Positions 1 to 8,364 of a DNA stretch of 64,000 nt are shown here, in pieces; within the stretch, counting starts at the first letter, position 1, and each line of letters starts with the position of its first letter. The notes beneath the pieces were generated by a model. The model saw only the letters and a program-made list of their open reading frames with translations. It had not been told where the DNA came from and ran no database searches. The position numbers were made by a program, and so were the translations under genes. Source of the stretch: DATIYF01 sp035517775 (GTDB taxonomy: Bacteria > Acidobacteriota > Terriglobia > Terriglobales > Acidobacteriaceae); assembly GCA_035517775.1 (NCBI GenBank), contig DATIYF010000093.1:1-64000 (forward strand), read 5' to 3'.

Positions 1-121
1 GCCGCTTCGACATGGACTCCACCACCATGAACACGATAATCAGCACCAGCAGCACGTCAATCAGCGGCGTGACGTTGATTTGCGGCCGGGGCGCACCTCC
101 GCCTGCCATCAGGAAAGCCAT
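1..121 (-). CDS. ExbD/TolR-family biopolymer transport protein (5' part only)
   Basis: Only the first 40 codons lie in the window; the gene runs off the left edge. The reading begins MAFLMAGGGAPRPQINVTPL and continues into a single hydrophobic helix (about residues 19-37) containing LIDVLLVLIIVFMV. The I-N-V-T-P-L-I-D-V-L-L-V-L signature with an Asp inside the helix is the hallmark of ExbD/TolR, whose helix carries the proton-conducting Asp of the ExbB-ExbD motor that energises TonB-dependent outer-membrane transport. The partner exbB/tonB genes would be outside the window. A TonB-dependent receptor that could use such a motor is encoded at 47792-50041. Family call is firm; ExbD versus TolR cannot be decided from the fragment. 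Confidence 0.85.
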   Translation of the reverse strand, partial: MAFLMAGGGAPRPQINVTPLIDVLLVLIIVFMVVESMSKR

Positions 122-271
122 TGCCTTCGCTCCTCTCAGGCACGCGTGTCTGCAAACATTCGACACCCGCGAGCGATGGCAGGTTCCCGGCTGCCACTCT
201 TGCGGCCGAAGCATTCCGCAAGGCATCATCACAAACATCCGCCGGAGCGGAAGCCGAATGGCGGCCCAGGT

Positions 272-1063
272 ATGAGTTTCCGATGTTGGTTTATTGTCGC
301 CCTGGTGATAGGCCTCGCAGCCTCGCCTTCTGCCCGCGCCCAGGACAACTACGAAATCCAGGTTTACGGTTCTGACACCGTTCTTCCCGCCACCACCATG
401 GTGGAACTGCACTCGAATTTCACCGCCGAAGGAAGCAAGACCGTCGAGGATGGCGTGCTCCCCACCAATCACGCCGAGCACGAGACCGTGGAAATCACTC
501 AGGGCATCAACCGCTGGTTTGAGACCGGCTTCTATATCTTCACCAGCATTCAGCCCCAGGGTGGCTGGCAGTGGGTGGGCGATCACATCCGGCCGCGGGT
601 ACGCGTTCCTGACTCGTGGCACTGGCCGGTGGGGGTTAGCCTGTCAAACGAAATCGGCTACCAGCGCCGCTCATTCTCCCCTGATACCTGGACCTGGGAA
701 ATCCGCCCCATCGTGGATAAGAAAATCGGTCCCTGGTATCTCAGCTTCAACCCCACGCTCGACCGCTCCTTCCACGGCGAGAGCGTGAATAAGGGCGTGG
801 AGTTTTCGCCCAATGCAAAAGTCGGCTACGACTTCACCCGGCGAATCTCCGGCGGACTGGAATACTACGCTTCCTACGGGCCGATCACCGGCTTCGATCC
901 CCTGCATGATCAGGAGCAGCAGATTTTCCCTTCGATTGACCTCGATCTCGGGCCGCAATGGGAGTTCAACTTTGGGGTGGGCGTCGGCATGACTGCCTCG
1001 ACCGATCATCTGATCATCAAGTGCATCCTGGGCCGGCGGTTTTCCTGGCGGCACAGCAAATAA
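272..1063 (+). CDS. Exported, probably outer-membrane beta-barrel protein of unknown function
   Basis: 263 aa. The ATG at 272 starts a clear Sec signal peptide (MSFRCWFIVALVIGLAASPS, cleavage probably after ARA-Q, near residue 23); the open frame extends upstream but without signal-like sequence, so this start is preferred. The mature part is rich in Trp, Tyr and alternating polar/hydrophobic stretches (for example WTWEIRPIVDKKIGPWYLSF, FSPNAKVGYDFTRRISGGLE) and ends in a short amphipathic strand, as in small outer-membrane barrels. It has no obvious catalytic motif. It is divergent from the exbD-like gene on its left and faces the membrane protein on its right. The barrel assignment is an inference from sequence texture; I do not recognise a named family. 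Confidence 0.7.
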   Translation: MSFRCWFIVALVIGLAASPSARAQDNYEIQVYGSDTVLPATTMVELHSNFTAEGSKTVEDGVLPTNHAEHETVEITQGINRWFETGFYIFTSIQPQGGWQWVGDHIRPRVRVPDSWHWPVGVSLSNEIGYQRRSFSPDTWTWEIRPIVDKKIGPWYLSFNPTLDRSFHGESVNKGVEFSPNAKVGYDFTRRISGGLEYYASYGPITGFDPLHDQEQQIFPSIDLDLGPQWEFNFGVGVGMTASTDHLIIKCILGRRFSWRHSK

Positions 1064-1106
1064 AACACGCGGGGAGGGCCGCCCTCGGCCGTCCGTCAGC
1101 GAGGTC

Positions 1107-2291
1107 TTACCCGATCGGCGCTGGACTAGGCGGCAAGGGCGGCGGCTCAGGCGGCGCCGGCGCCGGATGCAAGACCGCCGCCAGCGCGGGATAGCGCGCG
1201 GCGAAAAAGTAAATTGAGTACGCGGGGAAGAAAATGATGACCGGCACCGAGACCAGCGCCATCGCGTACAGGAGGATGGCCACCGCAATCGCCCCCACCA
1301 CCACGGCCAGGGTGATGGTGTAGAGGTTCCACGTCAGCCCCGCCGCTTTGCCCAACAGCACCGCGACCACGCCGAAGCCGCCGATGGGAATGAGCAGAAT
1401 GAACATGGCGATCCCGGCCACAATGCCGACGATGACCGCCGCCCCGAGGGCCATCACGATCTTCATTCCCAGGTAGGCCGCGTAGCCGCCCTTCTCGCCG
1501 TTCACCATGCGCAGCAAGCGCCGCCAGCCTTCAATGGCGCTTATCCCCTCCAGCGCCATCTGCGGCACCACGAAGTCTTTGGTCAGGACCTGCACCACGA
1601 TGGCGAGAACGATAAAAGCAAAAAACACGAAAAACAGCAGAACTCCGCCGAGAATCAATGGCAGCAGATGCTGGCCGGGATCGTTGAACCAGCCCATGGC
1701 AACTGCGATAAGCGCCGGAATACCGATCAGGATCGCCATACATACCAGCATCACCAGCGAGAACAAGATCTGCCAGAGAAAATAGCGCAGGCCGGGAGCG
1801 GTGCGCCGGCTCCATCCTTTGCGGATGTGGCATTCCTTCTCCACCACGCTGTCAAAAAGCACGAAGCGGGCAACGCTGTTGATATAAATGGCCACCACCC
1901 ACAGGGCCACGACCAGAACTGCCAGCAGCGCGATCAACACGGCAAACAGTACAGGGTTAGTGGACCACAGGCCGGGCAGAAAGTGATCAGAGCCCCCCGT
2001 GTGCTGCGGAATGGGCACGTTGAAACCAGAAAAATTGCAGCCTCCCCCCGAGCTCAGCTCTCCCGCCATCAGTCCAATCAGCGCCAACCGCGCCCACTGC
2101 CCGAAACGAAAGGGCCGGATGAGCTGCTGCTTGGAGTGTTCGAAGGCCGGACCCAGCGAGTCTACGGCGGAAAGCGGCAAGCGACGCACCTCGAAGCTGG
2201 CAGCAAGGTACAGCGAATCCGCGGAAGGGTCAACCGCAGCTTGCCGGCAGTACAATTCCTGGTTCGGCCGGCCTTCGTTGGCGTCCTTCAT
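1107..2291 (-). CDS. Polytopic inner-membrane protein of unknown function
   Basis: 394 aa from the ATG at 2291 (MKDANEGRPNQELYCRQAAV); the frame is open further upstream, but that part is basic and unlike the rest, so this start is preferred. The N-terminal ~60 residues are soluble. Then follow five or six long hydrophobic segments, e.g. VLFAVLIALLAVLVVALWVV, ILFSLVMLVCMAILIGIPAL, LGGVLLFFVFFAFIVLAIVV, GAAVIVGIVAGIAMFILLIP and a C-terminal pair ending SVPVIIFFPAYSIYFFAARY, and a Pro/Gly-rich tail. The pattern resembles large uncharacterised membrane proteins in the broad glycerophosphodiesterase-membrane-domain/DUF7544-like group, but I see no active-site motif. It converges on the barrel-like gene and diverges from the ABC locus. 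Confidence 0.7.
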   Translation of the reverse strand: MKDANEGRPNQELYCRQAAVDPSADSLYLAASFEVRRLPLSAVDSLGPAFEHSKQQLIRPFRFGQWARLALIGLMAGELSSGGGCNFSGFNVPIPQHTGGSDHFLPGLWSTNPVLFAVLIALLAVLVVALWVVAIYINSVARFVLFDSVVEKECHIRKGWSRRTAPGLRYFLWQILFSLVMLVCMAILIGIPALIAVAMGWFNDPGQHLLPLILGGVLLFFVFFAFIVLAIVVQVLTKDFVVPQMALEGISAIEGWRRLLRMVNGEKGGYAAYLGMKIVMALGAAVIVGIVAGIAMFILLIPIGGFGVVAVLLGKAAGLTWNLYTITLAVVVGAIAVAILLYAMALVSVPVIIFFPAYSIYFFAARYPALAAVLHPAPAPPEPPPLPPSPAPIG

Positions 2292-2711
2292 GGTGGCGAG
2301 TGAACCGTCCCATCGCTGCCTGAGCCGAACCCTGTACGAACGAAGAAATCCTTGAGAAAATCGAATCGGCAAGCGAAACCAGGCGGCTGCTCGGCGGCGC
2401 GCGGGGACCGCCAAGACCAGACGGAGTCGTACAAGCCCCTCGGCCCAGGATTCATGACAATTGTCATAAAGGCCGGATGACGATCTCCACTGCCGGTTCG
2501 TCCAAGCGATTGTGCATTATTTTCCTAGTCAGACTCACCAGGTTGGGCGCATGAAATTGCAGACCAATTCGCGGCAAGTGATTGCAAAGAAAACCGGCCT
2601 CGCCGCCCGGCGCGGGCGCGCTCACCCCGGGTTGTGGGGTCCATTGCCATCGTCTATCCTTGACGGGAGCAGGCCCAGCGCTCGCCTCCGTATTCTTCCC
2701 GGAGTTTCTGT
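2292..2711. other. Intergenic region between divergent membrane-protein and ABC-efflux genes
   Basis: 420 bp without a convincing gene. It separates two divergent units, so it must hold promoters for both. It contains a perfect 14-bp palindrome at 2454-2467 (listed separately). A GGAG at 2701-2704, 7 bp before the ATG at 2712, is the ribosome-binding site of the first permease. No well-spaced -35/-10 pair stands out by eye. Confidence 0.6.
2454..2467. promoter_or_regulatory. Perfect 14-bp palindrome, candidate operator
   Basis: ATGACAATTGTCAT reads identically on both strands and lies in the divergent intergenic region, 163 bp from the start of the membrane protein and 245 bp from the first ABC permease. 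A symmetric site of this size fits a dimeric helix-turn-helix repressor. The TetR protein encoded at 8365-8985 next to the same ABC locus is the obvious local candidate, but the link is inference. Confidence 0.45.
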
Positions 2712-3860
2712 ATGACCCTGACCCGATTCGTCCGCAAAAATGCCTTCCGCAACAAGCGGCGCAGCCTTTTGACCGTGCTGAGCATCGGGTTCTCCCTGCT
2801 CCTGCTCACCCTGATGATGGCCATCTGGCGCAGCTTTTACATCAACCAGGGCAGTGAAGAGTCGGCCCTGCGCCTGATCACGCGCCACAAAGTTTCCCTC
2901 ACCTTCACCATGCCGGCCTACTACCGGGAGAAAATCCGCGCTCTGCCCGGGGTGGCCGCGGTCATCCCCCAGAACTGGTTTGGCGGCACCTACAAAGACG
3001 CCAAATCGAAGAACTTTTTCGCCCAGTTCGGCACTGACCCCGACGAATTCTTCACCGTTTACAACGACTGGAAGATTCCTCCCGACCAGCTCGCCGCCTG
3101 GAAGCGCGACCGCGCCGGCTGCATTGTGGACGACGAATTGGCCAGGAAAATGGGCTGGAAGGTCGGCGACCACATCATCATTCAGGGCGCGACCTTCCCG
3201 GTTGATCTGGAACTGACCATCCGCGGCATCTTCATCGCGCCCGCCCCCACGACCTCGATCTACTACAACCAGAAGTATGTCGAAGAGGCGGTTTCCTATC
3301 TGAAGGGGGAGACCGGATTCTTCACCATCCTGGCGAAATCTCCGCAGGATGTCGGCAAGATCGGCCCCGAGGTGGATGAGATGTTCCGCAACTCGCCCCA
3401 GCCCACCAAAACCGAGACCGAAAAGCAATTCCAGCTCGGCTTTGTGGCCATGCTGGGCAACGTCAAGGCGTTCATTCTCAGCATTTGCGCCGCGGTCGTG
3501 TTCGCCATTCTGCTGGTTTCCGCCAACACCATGGCCATGTCTATCCGCGAGCGCACGCGCGAAGTGGCGGTGCTGAAGACTCTGGGTTTCACCCGCCGCA
3601 CCATTCTCTCTCTGTTCGTCGGTGAGGCCGTCACTCTCGCCCTCATCGGCGGAATTCTCGGTTCGCTGGCGGGCGTAGTTCTGGGCGGCGGCGCGGCCAA
3701 GGCGGCGGGCGGCTTCTTCGGCGGCGCCCTGCGGGTACAGCCCGCCACCATGCTGGTGGCGTGGTTTGTCGCCGCGCTGGTCGGTTTTCTCAGCGCCATT
3801 GTGCCCGCCTATCACGCTTCGCGCATCGGCATTGTGGATGGACTGCGCCACATCGGTTAA
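2712..3860 (+). CDS. ABC transporter permease, MacB/FtsX type (copy 1)
   Basis: 382 aa. Layout is typical of MacB/LolC-type permeases: a first membrane helix (SLLTVLSIGFSLLLLTLMMA, residues ~18-37), a long periplasmic MacB_PCD-like domain (~40-240), then three helices of the FtsX domain (~250-375), with the conserved cytoplasmic turn VAVLKTLGFTRRTILSLFVG. The ATG has a GGAG 7 bp upstream. It is the first gene of a five-gene run (three permeases, adaptor, ATPase), followed only 3 bp later by a close paralogue. Such systems use ATP hydrolysis in the cytoplasm to drive periplasmic conformational changes, extruding lipoproteins, peptides or antibiotics; the substrate here is unknown. Confidence 0.88.
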   Translation: MTLTRFVRKNAFRNKRRSLLTVLSIGFSLLLLTLMMAIWRSFYINQGSEESALRLITRHKVSLTFTMPAYYREKIRALPGVAAVIPQNWFGGTYKDAKSKNFFAQFGTDPDEFFTVYNDWKIPPDQLAAWKRDRAGCIVDDELARKMGWKVGDHIIIQGATFPVDLELTIRGIFIAPAPTTSIYYNQKYVEEAVSYLKGETGFFTILAKSPQDVGKIGPEVDEMFRNSPQPTKTETEKQFQLGFVAMLGNVKAFILSICAAVVFAILLVSANTMAMSIRERTREVAVLKTLGFTRRTILSLFVGEAVTLALIGGILGSLAGVVLGGGAAKAAGGFFGGALRVQPATMLVAWFVAALVGFLSAIVPAYHASRIGIVDGLRHIG

Positions 3861-3863
3861 CTC

Positions 3864-5015
3864 ATGACTCTGGGCAGCTTCGTAATCCGCAACGCATTTC
3901 GCAGCAAGCGCCGCAGCCTGCTCACGGTGTTGAGCATCGGCTTCTCTCTGCTGCTGCTCACCCTCATGATGTCCATCTGGCGCAGCTTCTATCTCGACCA
4001 GGGGTCTCCGGAGGCTGACAAGCGCGTCATCACCCGCGATCGCGTCTCGCTGACTTTTCTGCTCCCCGGCTACTATCGCGATAAGATTCGCGCGATTCCC
4101 GGCGTCGCTGGCGTCGTGCCCATGACCTATTTCGGCGGAATCTACAAAGACGACCGCCCGGAAAATGCTTTTGCCCAGTTCGCCACCGACCCGCAGGAAT
4201 ACCTGACGGTCGCATCCGATAAGCAGGTCCCTGCCGACCAGGTCGCCGCCTGGCAGAAAGACCGCGCCGGAGCTTTGGTGGATGTCGAACTGGCCCGGCA
4301 CTTCGGCTGGAAGCTCGGCGACCGTATCACGCTCAAAGGGACCTATTTCCCCGTGAACCCCGAACTGACCATTCGCGGCATGTTCACCATGACGCCCGCG
4401 CCCCACTCCATCTATTTCAACGCCAAGTATCTCGATGAGGCCCTGCCCTGGTTCAAAGGGCAAGCCGGCTTCTTCGATACGCGTGTGGCCTCGGCGAAAG
4501 ACGTACCGCGAGTGACGCAGACGATTGACGATATGTTCCGCAATTCGCCCGAGCCCACCAAAACCGAAACCGAGCACGCCTTCCGGCTTTCATTCGTAGC
4601 CATGCTGGGCAACGTGAAGGCCTTCATTCTGAGCATCTGTGCGGCTGTGGTGTTCGCCATTCTGCTGGTCTCGGCCAATACGATGGCGATCTCCATTCGC
4701 GGACGCATCCGAGAGGCGGCTTTGCTCAAGACCCTGGGCTTTACCCGGGGCCGCGTGCTTTCGCTCTTCGTGGGAGAATCGGTGGCGCTGGCCTTTCTGG
4801 GCGGACTGCTGGGAATTCTGGCGGCCGCCGGCTTGATTCAGTTCGTGGCCCACTCACCGGCAGCCATCGGCGTCCCCATGCGCTTCGAAGTTACCTGGCC
4901 CACCATGATCGCGGCTTTAGCCGTGGCGGTCTCGGTCGGCCTGGTCAGCGCCGGGCTGCCGGCCTACAACGCATCGCGGGTCAGCATTGTGGAGGGGCTG
5001 CGCCACATCGGTTAG
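3864..5015 (+). CDS. ABC transporter permease, MacB/FtsX type (copy 2, tandem paralogue)
   Basis: 383 aa, clearly a tandem duplicate of the preceding permease: both begin with nearly the same helix (SLLTVLSIGFSLLLLTLMMS) and share an identical block (FVAMLGNVKAFILSICAAVV and the residues that follow) leading into the FtsX domain. The periplasmic domain is more divergent, which would suit a heteromeric pair. The same four-helix topology applies: one N-terminal helix, a periplasmic domain at ~40-240 and three C-terminal helices. The gene starts 3 bp after copy 1 and ends 12 bp before the third permease, so all three are surely co-transcribed. Assignment as an FtsX-type permease is secure; the substrate is unknown. 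Confidence 0.88.
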   Translation: MTLGSFVIRNAFRSKRRSLLTVLSIGFSLLLLTLMMSIWRSFYLDQGSPEADKRVITRDRVSLTFLLPGYYRDKIRAIPGVAGVVPMTYFGGIYKDDRPENAFAQFATDPQEYLTVASDKQVPADQVAAWQKDRAGALVDVELARHFGWKLGDRITLKGTYFPVNPELTIRGMFTMTPAPHSIYFNAKYLDEALPWFKGQAGFFDTRVASAKDVPRVTQTIDDMFRNSPEPTKTETEHAFRLSFVAMLGNVKAFILSICAAVVFAILLVSANTMAISIRGRIREAALLKTLGFTRGRVLSLFVGESVALAFLGGLLGILAAAGLIQFVAHSPAAIGVPMRFEVTWPTMIAALAVAVSVGLVSAGLPAYNASRVSIVEGLRHIG

Positions 5016-5027
5016 GCAGAGAACATT

Positions 5028-6191
5028 ATGGCGATTCCCATCAGCTACAACGTCCGCAACCTGGTGCTGCGCAAAGGCCTGACTACCATGACCGCGCTGG
5101 GCATCGCCCTCACCGTCACCACCGCGATCTTTCTGATGGCCCTGCTCGCCGGCCTGCACCGCGCCTTCGTGAGCAGCGGCGATCCCCTGAACGTTCTGGT
5201 CATGCGCAAAGGCTCGACCGCCGAGCTTTCCGGCGGCTTCGACGCCCAGGATTTCCCCATTCTCAGGACCCTTCCCGGCATCGCCAAAGACAGTCACGGC
5301 GAACCCTTGGCTTCGGGTGAATGGGTGGTTGCCATTGTGCTTCCGCGCAAAGATGGCAGCGGCGAAACCAACGTGACTGTGCGCGGCATGATGCAGGATG
5401 GTCTCGAACTTCGCCAGGGCGTGAAGCTGGTTGCCGGCCGCTGGTGGACCCCCGGCCAGCGCGAGGTCGTGGTCAGCGAGAGTATTCACGAACGCTTTGC
5501 CAACGCCAATGTGGGAGACACGCTGCAATTCGGCAAAGGCCCCTGGAAGGTAGTCGGGATTTTCAACGCCGGCGGCACCGCCTACGACTCCGAAGTCTGG
5601 GGTGACGTGAATCAGATGGCTTCCGACTTCGATCGCCAGGGCGCCTTCGGCTCGGCCTATCTGCGCGCCACCGATCCGGTTTCCGCCGACGCCCTGGTTC
5701 ACCGCGTCAGCGACGATCAGCGCCTCAAGCTGGATGGCATGCTCGAGACCGACTACTACGCCAAGCAGACTAGCTCCGGCAACGTGATCAAATTCATCGG
5801 TTGGATCGTCGCCGTCATCATGGCCATTGGCTCCAGCTTTGCCGCCATGAACACCATGTACGCCGCCGTGGCCTACCGCTCGCGCGAAATTGCCACGCTG
5901 CGGGTCATCGGCTTCAGCCGGCCGAGCATCCTGACTTCGTTTGTCTTTGAGTCAATCCTGTTGTCGCTGCTGGGGGCCCTGGTGGGCATTGTTCTCATGC
6001 TGCCCTTCAATGGCATGACCACGGGCACACAGAACCAGGTCACCTTCAGCGAAGTGGTGTTCAGCCTGCGCATGACGCCCGAGGTGATTGCCGCCGCCGT
6101 GGTATTCGCTATCATCATGGGACTCCTGGGCGGCATTGCCCCCGCCTGGCATGCTTCGCGGCGCGAGATTCTGGCCGCATTGAGGGACTAG
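5028..6191 (+). CDS. ABC transporter permease, MacB/FtsX type (third, divergent)
   Basis: 387 aa. It has the same overall plan as the two upstream permeases but belongs to a different subfamily (DevC/FtsX-like). The N-terminal helix is TTMTALGIALTVTTAIFLMA, the periplasmic domain covers about residues 45-245, and the C-terminal FtsX helices include FIGWIVAVIMAIGSSFAAMN and the conserved turn SREIATLRVIGFSRPSILTS. It ends ILAALRD, a typical permease terminus that contacts the ATPase. Three permeases with one ATPase is unusual, since these transporters normally carry two permease subunits. Copies 1 and 2 may form one transporter and this protein another, sharing the ATPase. Confidence 0.86.
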   Translation: MAIPISYNVRNLVLRKGLTTMTALGIALTVTTAIFLMALLAGLHRAFVSSGDPLNVLVMRKGSTAELSGGFDAQDFPILRTLPGIAKDSHGEPLASGEWVVAIVLPRKDGSGETNVTVRGMMQDGLELRQGVKLVAGRWWTPGQREVVVSESIHERFANANVGDTLQFGKGPWKVVGIFNAGGTAYDSEVWGDVNQMASDFDRQGAFGSAYLRATDPVSADALVHRVSDDQRLKLDGMLETDYYAKQTSSGNVIKFIGWIVAVIMAIGSSFAAMNTMYAAVAYRSREIATLRVIGFSRPSILTSFVFESILLSLLGALVGIVLMLPFNGMTTGTQNQVTFSEVVFSLRMTPEVIAAAVVFAIIMGLLGGIAPAWHASRREILAALRD

Positions 6192-6203
6192 CTGGTTAGG
6201 CAG

Positions 6204-6225
6204 GTGACACTTTTGCAAGTGTCAC
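6204..6225. repeat. Perfect hairpin, 9-bp stem and 4-nt loop
   Basis: GTGACACTT - TTGC - AAGTGTCAC lies in the 76-bp gap between the third permease and the adaptor gene. There is no T-run on either strand, so it is not an obvious intrinsic terminator. It could be an mRNA-processing or stabilising hairpin inside the operon, a protein-binding site, or a copy of a dispersed palindromic repeat. Confidence 0.5.
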
Positions 6226-6267
6226 AGGGAACGAAGCGAGACTGAAGCGCGTTCTTACTCTTAACGT

Positions 6268-7632
6268 ATGGCCATTGACACCAAACATTCCGAGCTGGAA
6301 AGCCTCCGCATAGACCGCTCGGCGCGCGGCGAAGGCGAGCCCCCGCTGTGGGCGCGGCGCTACATTGTGATCGGCATTGCGCTGGTGGCGATATTCGGCC
6401 TGGCAGCGTTCGCCTATCGGATGCTCGCTTCTGACGCCCCCGAGGTCGAAGTTGCCCGCGCCCAGGCCGAAAGCAGCGACGTGGGCGGAATTGTTCTTAC
6501 CGCCACCGGTTACATCGTGGCCCATCACAAAATCAATGTGAACTCCAAGGTCACGGGCCGGGTCGCCTGGATCGGCGTGGAGAAGGGCGACAAAGTCAAG
6601 CAGGGTCAGGTGCTGGTGCGCCTGGAAGATGAAGAGTTCCGCGCCCAGTACCAAGCGGCCAAGGGCGCAGCCGAATCCGCGCGCGCCTACCTGGAAGAGC
6701 TCAAGAACGGCTCGCGCCCGCAGGAGATTCAGCAGGCCCAGCATAACCTGGACGAGGCCCAGGCTACCCTCGCCGACGACAAGCTTACCCTCGACCGCAC
6801 CCAGGATCTGTTCCGCCAGGGGGTGGTATCAAAGCAATCGCTCGATGACGCCACCGCCAGGTACCAGGCCGATTTGCAGCACATGAACTCGCTGCAAAAG
6901 GCATATCAGCTGGTGAAGATCGGTCCCCGGCCGGAGGAGGTGGCGCGGGCGCAGGGGGCATTGTTGCAGGCGGAAGGCCAGGAGGCCTACGCCAAATCGC
7001 AGCTGGATGCCACCGTAATCCGCGCGCCGGTGAGCGGCACGATTCTCGAGCGCACCGCCGAGAAGGGGGAGCTGGTGACTTCCATGTTTGCCAGCGGAGC
7101 CGAAGGCGGTCCACAAGGCGAGGTTGTGGCCCTGGCCGATCTCAGCGACATCCAGGCTGACCTCGATATCGCCCAGGATGATTTTTCCAAGCTGGGCCCG
7201 CACCAGAAAGCCATCGTCACGGTGGATGCCTATCCTGACCGCAAATACAACGGAGTAATCGAGGAAATTTCTCCCGAGGCCAACCGGCAGAAGGCCACGG
7301 TCGAAGTCAAGGTGCAGATTCTGGACCCCGACAGCTACTTGCGCCCGGAGATGAATACCACTGTGAGGTTCCTTGCCAATGAGAGCCCTGCGAACAAGAG
7401 CGCGGAGCCGGCGGGAGCGTTCGTGCCCGCCAATGCCGTTCGCGACCTCAATGGCAAGAAGATCGTCTTCATTGCCTTTAATGACAAGGCAATGATGCGA
7501 GAGGTGAGAGTGCTTGCGCCTCGCAGCGGCGGTTTCCTGGTCAGCGGGCTGGTCGGGGGCGAGAACGTGATTACCTCTGCCCCGCCGAATTTGAAAGATG
7601 GGGACAAAATCAGGATCAAAGGACAGTCATGA
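6268..7632 (+). CDS. Periplasmic adaptor (HlyD/MacA-type membrane-fusion protein)
   Basis: 454 aa. One N-terminal membrane anchor (YIVIGIALVAIFGLAAFAYR, ~31-50) is followed by a lipoyl/barrel-sandwich half (GRVAWIGVEKGDKVKQGQVL, ~92-111), a long coiled-coil hairpin (~120-225, rich in Gln/Glu/Ala with LDRTQDLFRQGVVSKQSLDD), the second lipoyl half (TVIRAPVSGTILERTAEKGE) and a beta-barrel region near 300-350. This is the classic MacA/HlyD order. The protein links inner-membrane ABC permeases to an outer-membrane channel. No TolC-like gene is present here, so the channel would be encoded elsewhere. The stop codon overlaps the ATPase start by 4 bp (ATGA), showing translational coupling. Confidence 0.9.
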   Translation: MAIDTKHSELESLRIDRSARGEGEPPLWARRYIVIGIALVAIFGLAAFAYRMLASDAPEVEVARAQAESSDVGGIVLTATGYIVAHHKINVNSKVTGRVAWIGVEKGDKVKQGQVLVRLEDEEFRAQYQAAKGAAESARAYLEELKNGSRPQEIQQAQHNLDEAQATLADDKLTLDRTQDLFRQGVVSKQSLDDATARYQADLQHMNSLQKAYQLVKIGPRPEEVARAQGALLQAEGQEAYAKSQLDATVIRAPVSGTILERTAEKGELVTSMFASGAEGGPQGEVVALADLSDIQADLDIAQDDFSKLGPHQKAIVTVDAYPDRKYNGVIEEISPEANRQKATVEVKVQILDPDSYLRPEMNTTVRFLANESPANKSAEPAGAFVPANAVRDLNGKKIVFIAFNDKAMMREVRVLAPRSGGFLVSGLVGGENVITSAPPNLKDGDKIRIKGQS

Positions 7633-8339
7633 GCACAGCCACAGTTTCCAATGTCGCTACGAAGACCAAGGTCGTTCAGGTGCGCAATGTGAGCAAAATC
7701 TTCAAGCGCGATGCGTTTGAAGTGAAGGCGCTGGATGATGTCTCCATCGAGATTTCGTCGGGCGAGTTCCTCGCCTTGATGGGCCCCTCCGGCTCGGGCA
7801 AGACGACTCTGCTCAACATGATCGCCGCCATTGATAAGCCCACGGTCGGCGAATTGCTGGTCCTCGGAGAAAACATCTTTCAGCTCAACGATTCCCAGGC
7901 GGCGCGCTGGCGCAACACCCACATCGGCTATATCTTCCAGACCTTCAACCTCATTCCGGTGCTCACCGCCTTTGAGAACGTCGAGCTGCCCTTGCTGCTC
8001 ACCCGGCTGAACGCCCAGCAGCGCCGCGAGCATGTGATGACAGCATTGAAGCTGGTGGGGCTTGAGGAGCGCGTAAACCATCTGCCCAAGCAGCTCTCCG
8101 GCGGGCAGGAGCAGCGTGTGGCCATCGCACGGGCCATCGTGAGCGATCCTACGTTGATTCTCGCCGATGAGCCCACCGGCGATCTCGACAGCCACTCCGC
8201 CACCGAGGTTTTGGAGGTGCTGAAGCGGCTCAATGAATCTTTCGGGAAAACCATCGTGATGGTCACTCACGATCCCCACGCCGCTTCCTATGCCCACATC
8301 ACCCGCCATCTGGAGAAGGGAATGCTGCTGCCGGCATAG
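7629..8339 (+). CDS. ABC transporter ATP-binding protein (MacB/LolD type)
   Basis: 236 aa. All nucleotide-binding motifs are intact: Walker A GPSGSGKTT at residues 52-60, Q-loop in YIFQTFNLIPVLTAFENVEL, signature LSGGQEQRVAIARA, Walker B LILADEPTGDLDS and the switch His in MVTHDP. The MacB/LolD/FtsE subfamily is indicated by the length and by the wording of the Q-loop and D-loop. It is the last gene of the locus and the only ATPase for three permeases. The 4-bp overlap with the adaptor gene supports one operon. The C-terminus ends shortly after the H-loop, as in LolD. The TetR gene on the opposite strand begins its 3' end 25 bp downstream. Confidence 0.93.
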   Translation: MSTATVSNVATKTKVVQVRNVSKIFKRDAFEVKALDDVSIEISSGEFLALMGPSGSGKTTLLNMIAAIDKPTVGELLVLGENIFQLNDSQAARWRNTHIGYIFQTFNLIPVLTAFENVELPLLLTRLNAQQRREHVMTALKLVGLEERVNHLPKQLSGGQEQRVAIARAIVSDPTLILADEPTGDLDSHSATEVLEVLKRLNESFGKTIVMVTHDPHAASYAHITRHLEKGMLLPA

Positions 8340-8364
8340 ATTTGCCGGAGATGGAAATTGTCGG

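Noticed and set aside
2660..2696. TTGACG/TATTCT promoter pair ahead of the ABC operon
   Set aside because: The spacer is 25 bp, too long for a sigma-70 promoter.
2622..4577. 651-aa minus-strand open frame opposite the two first permeases
   Set aside because: Repeats twice because the permeases are duplicated; no domain and no ribosome-binding site.
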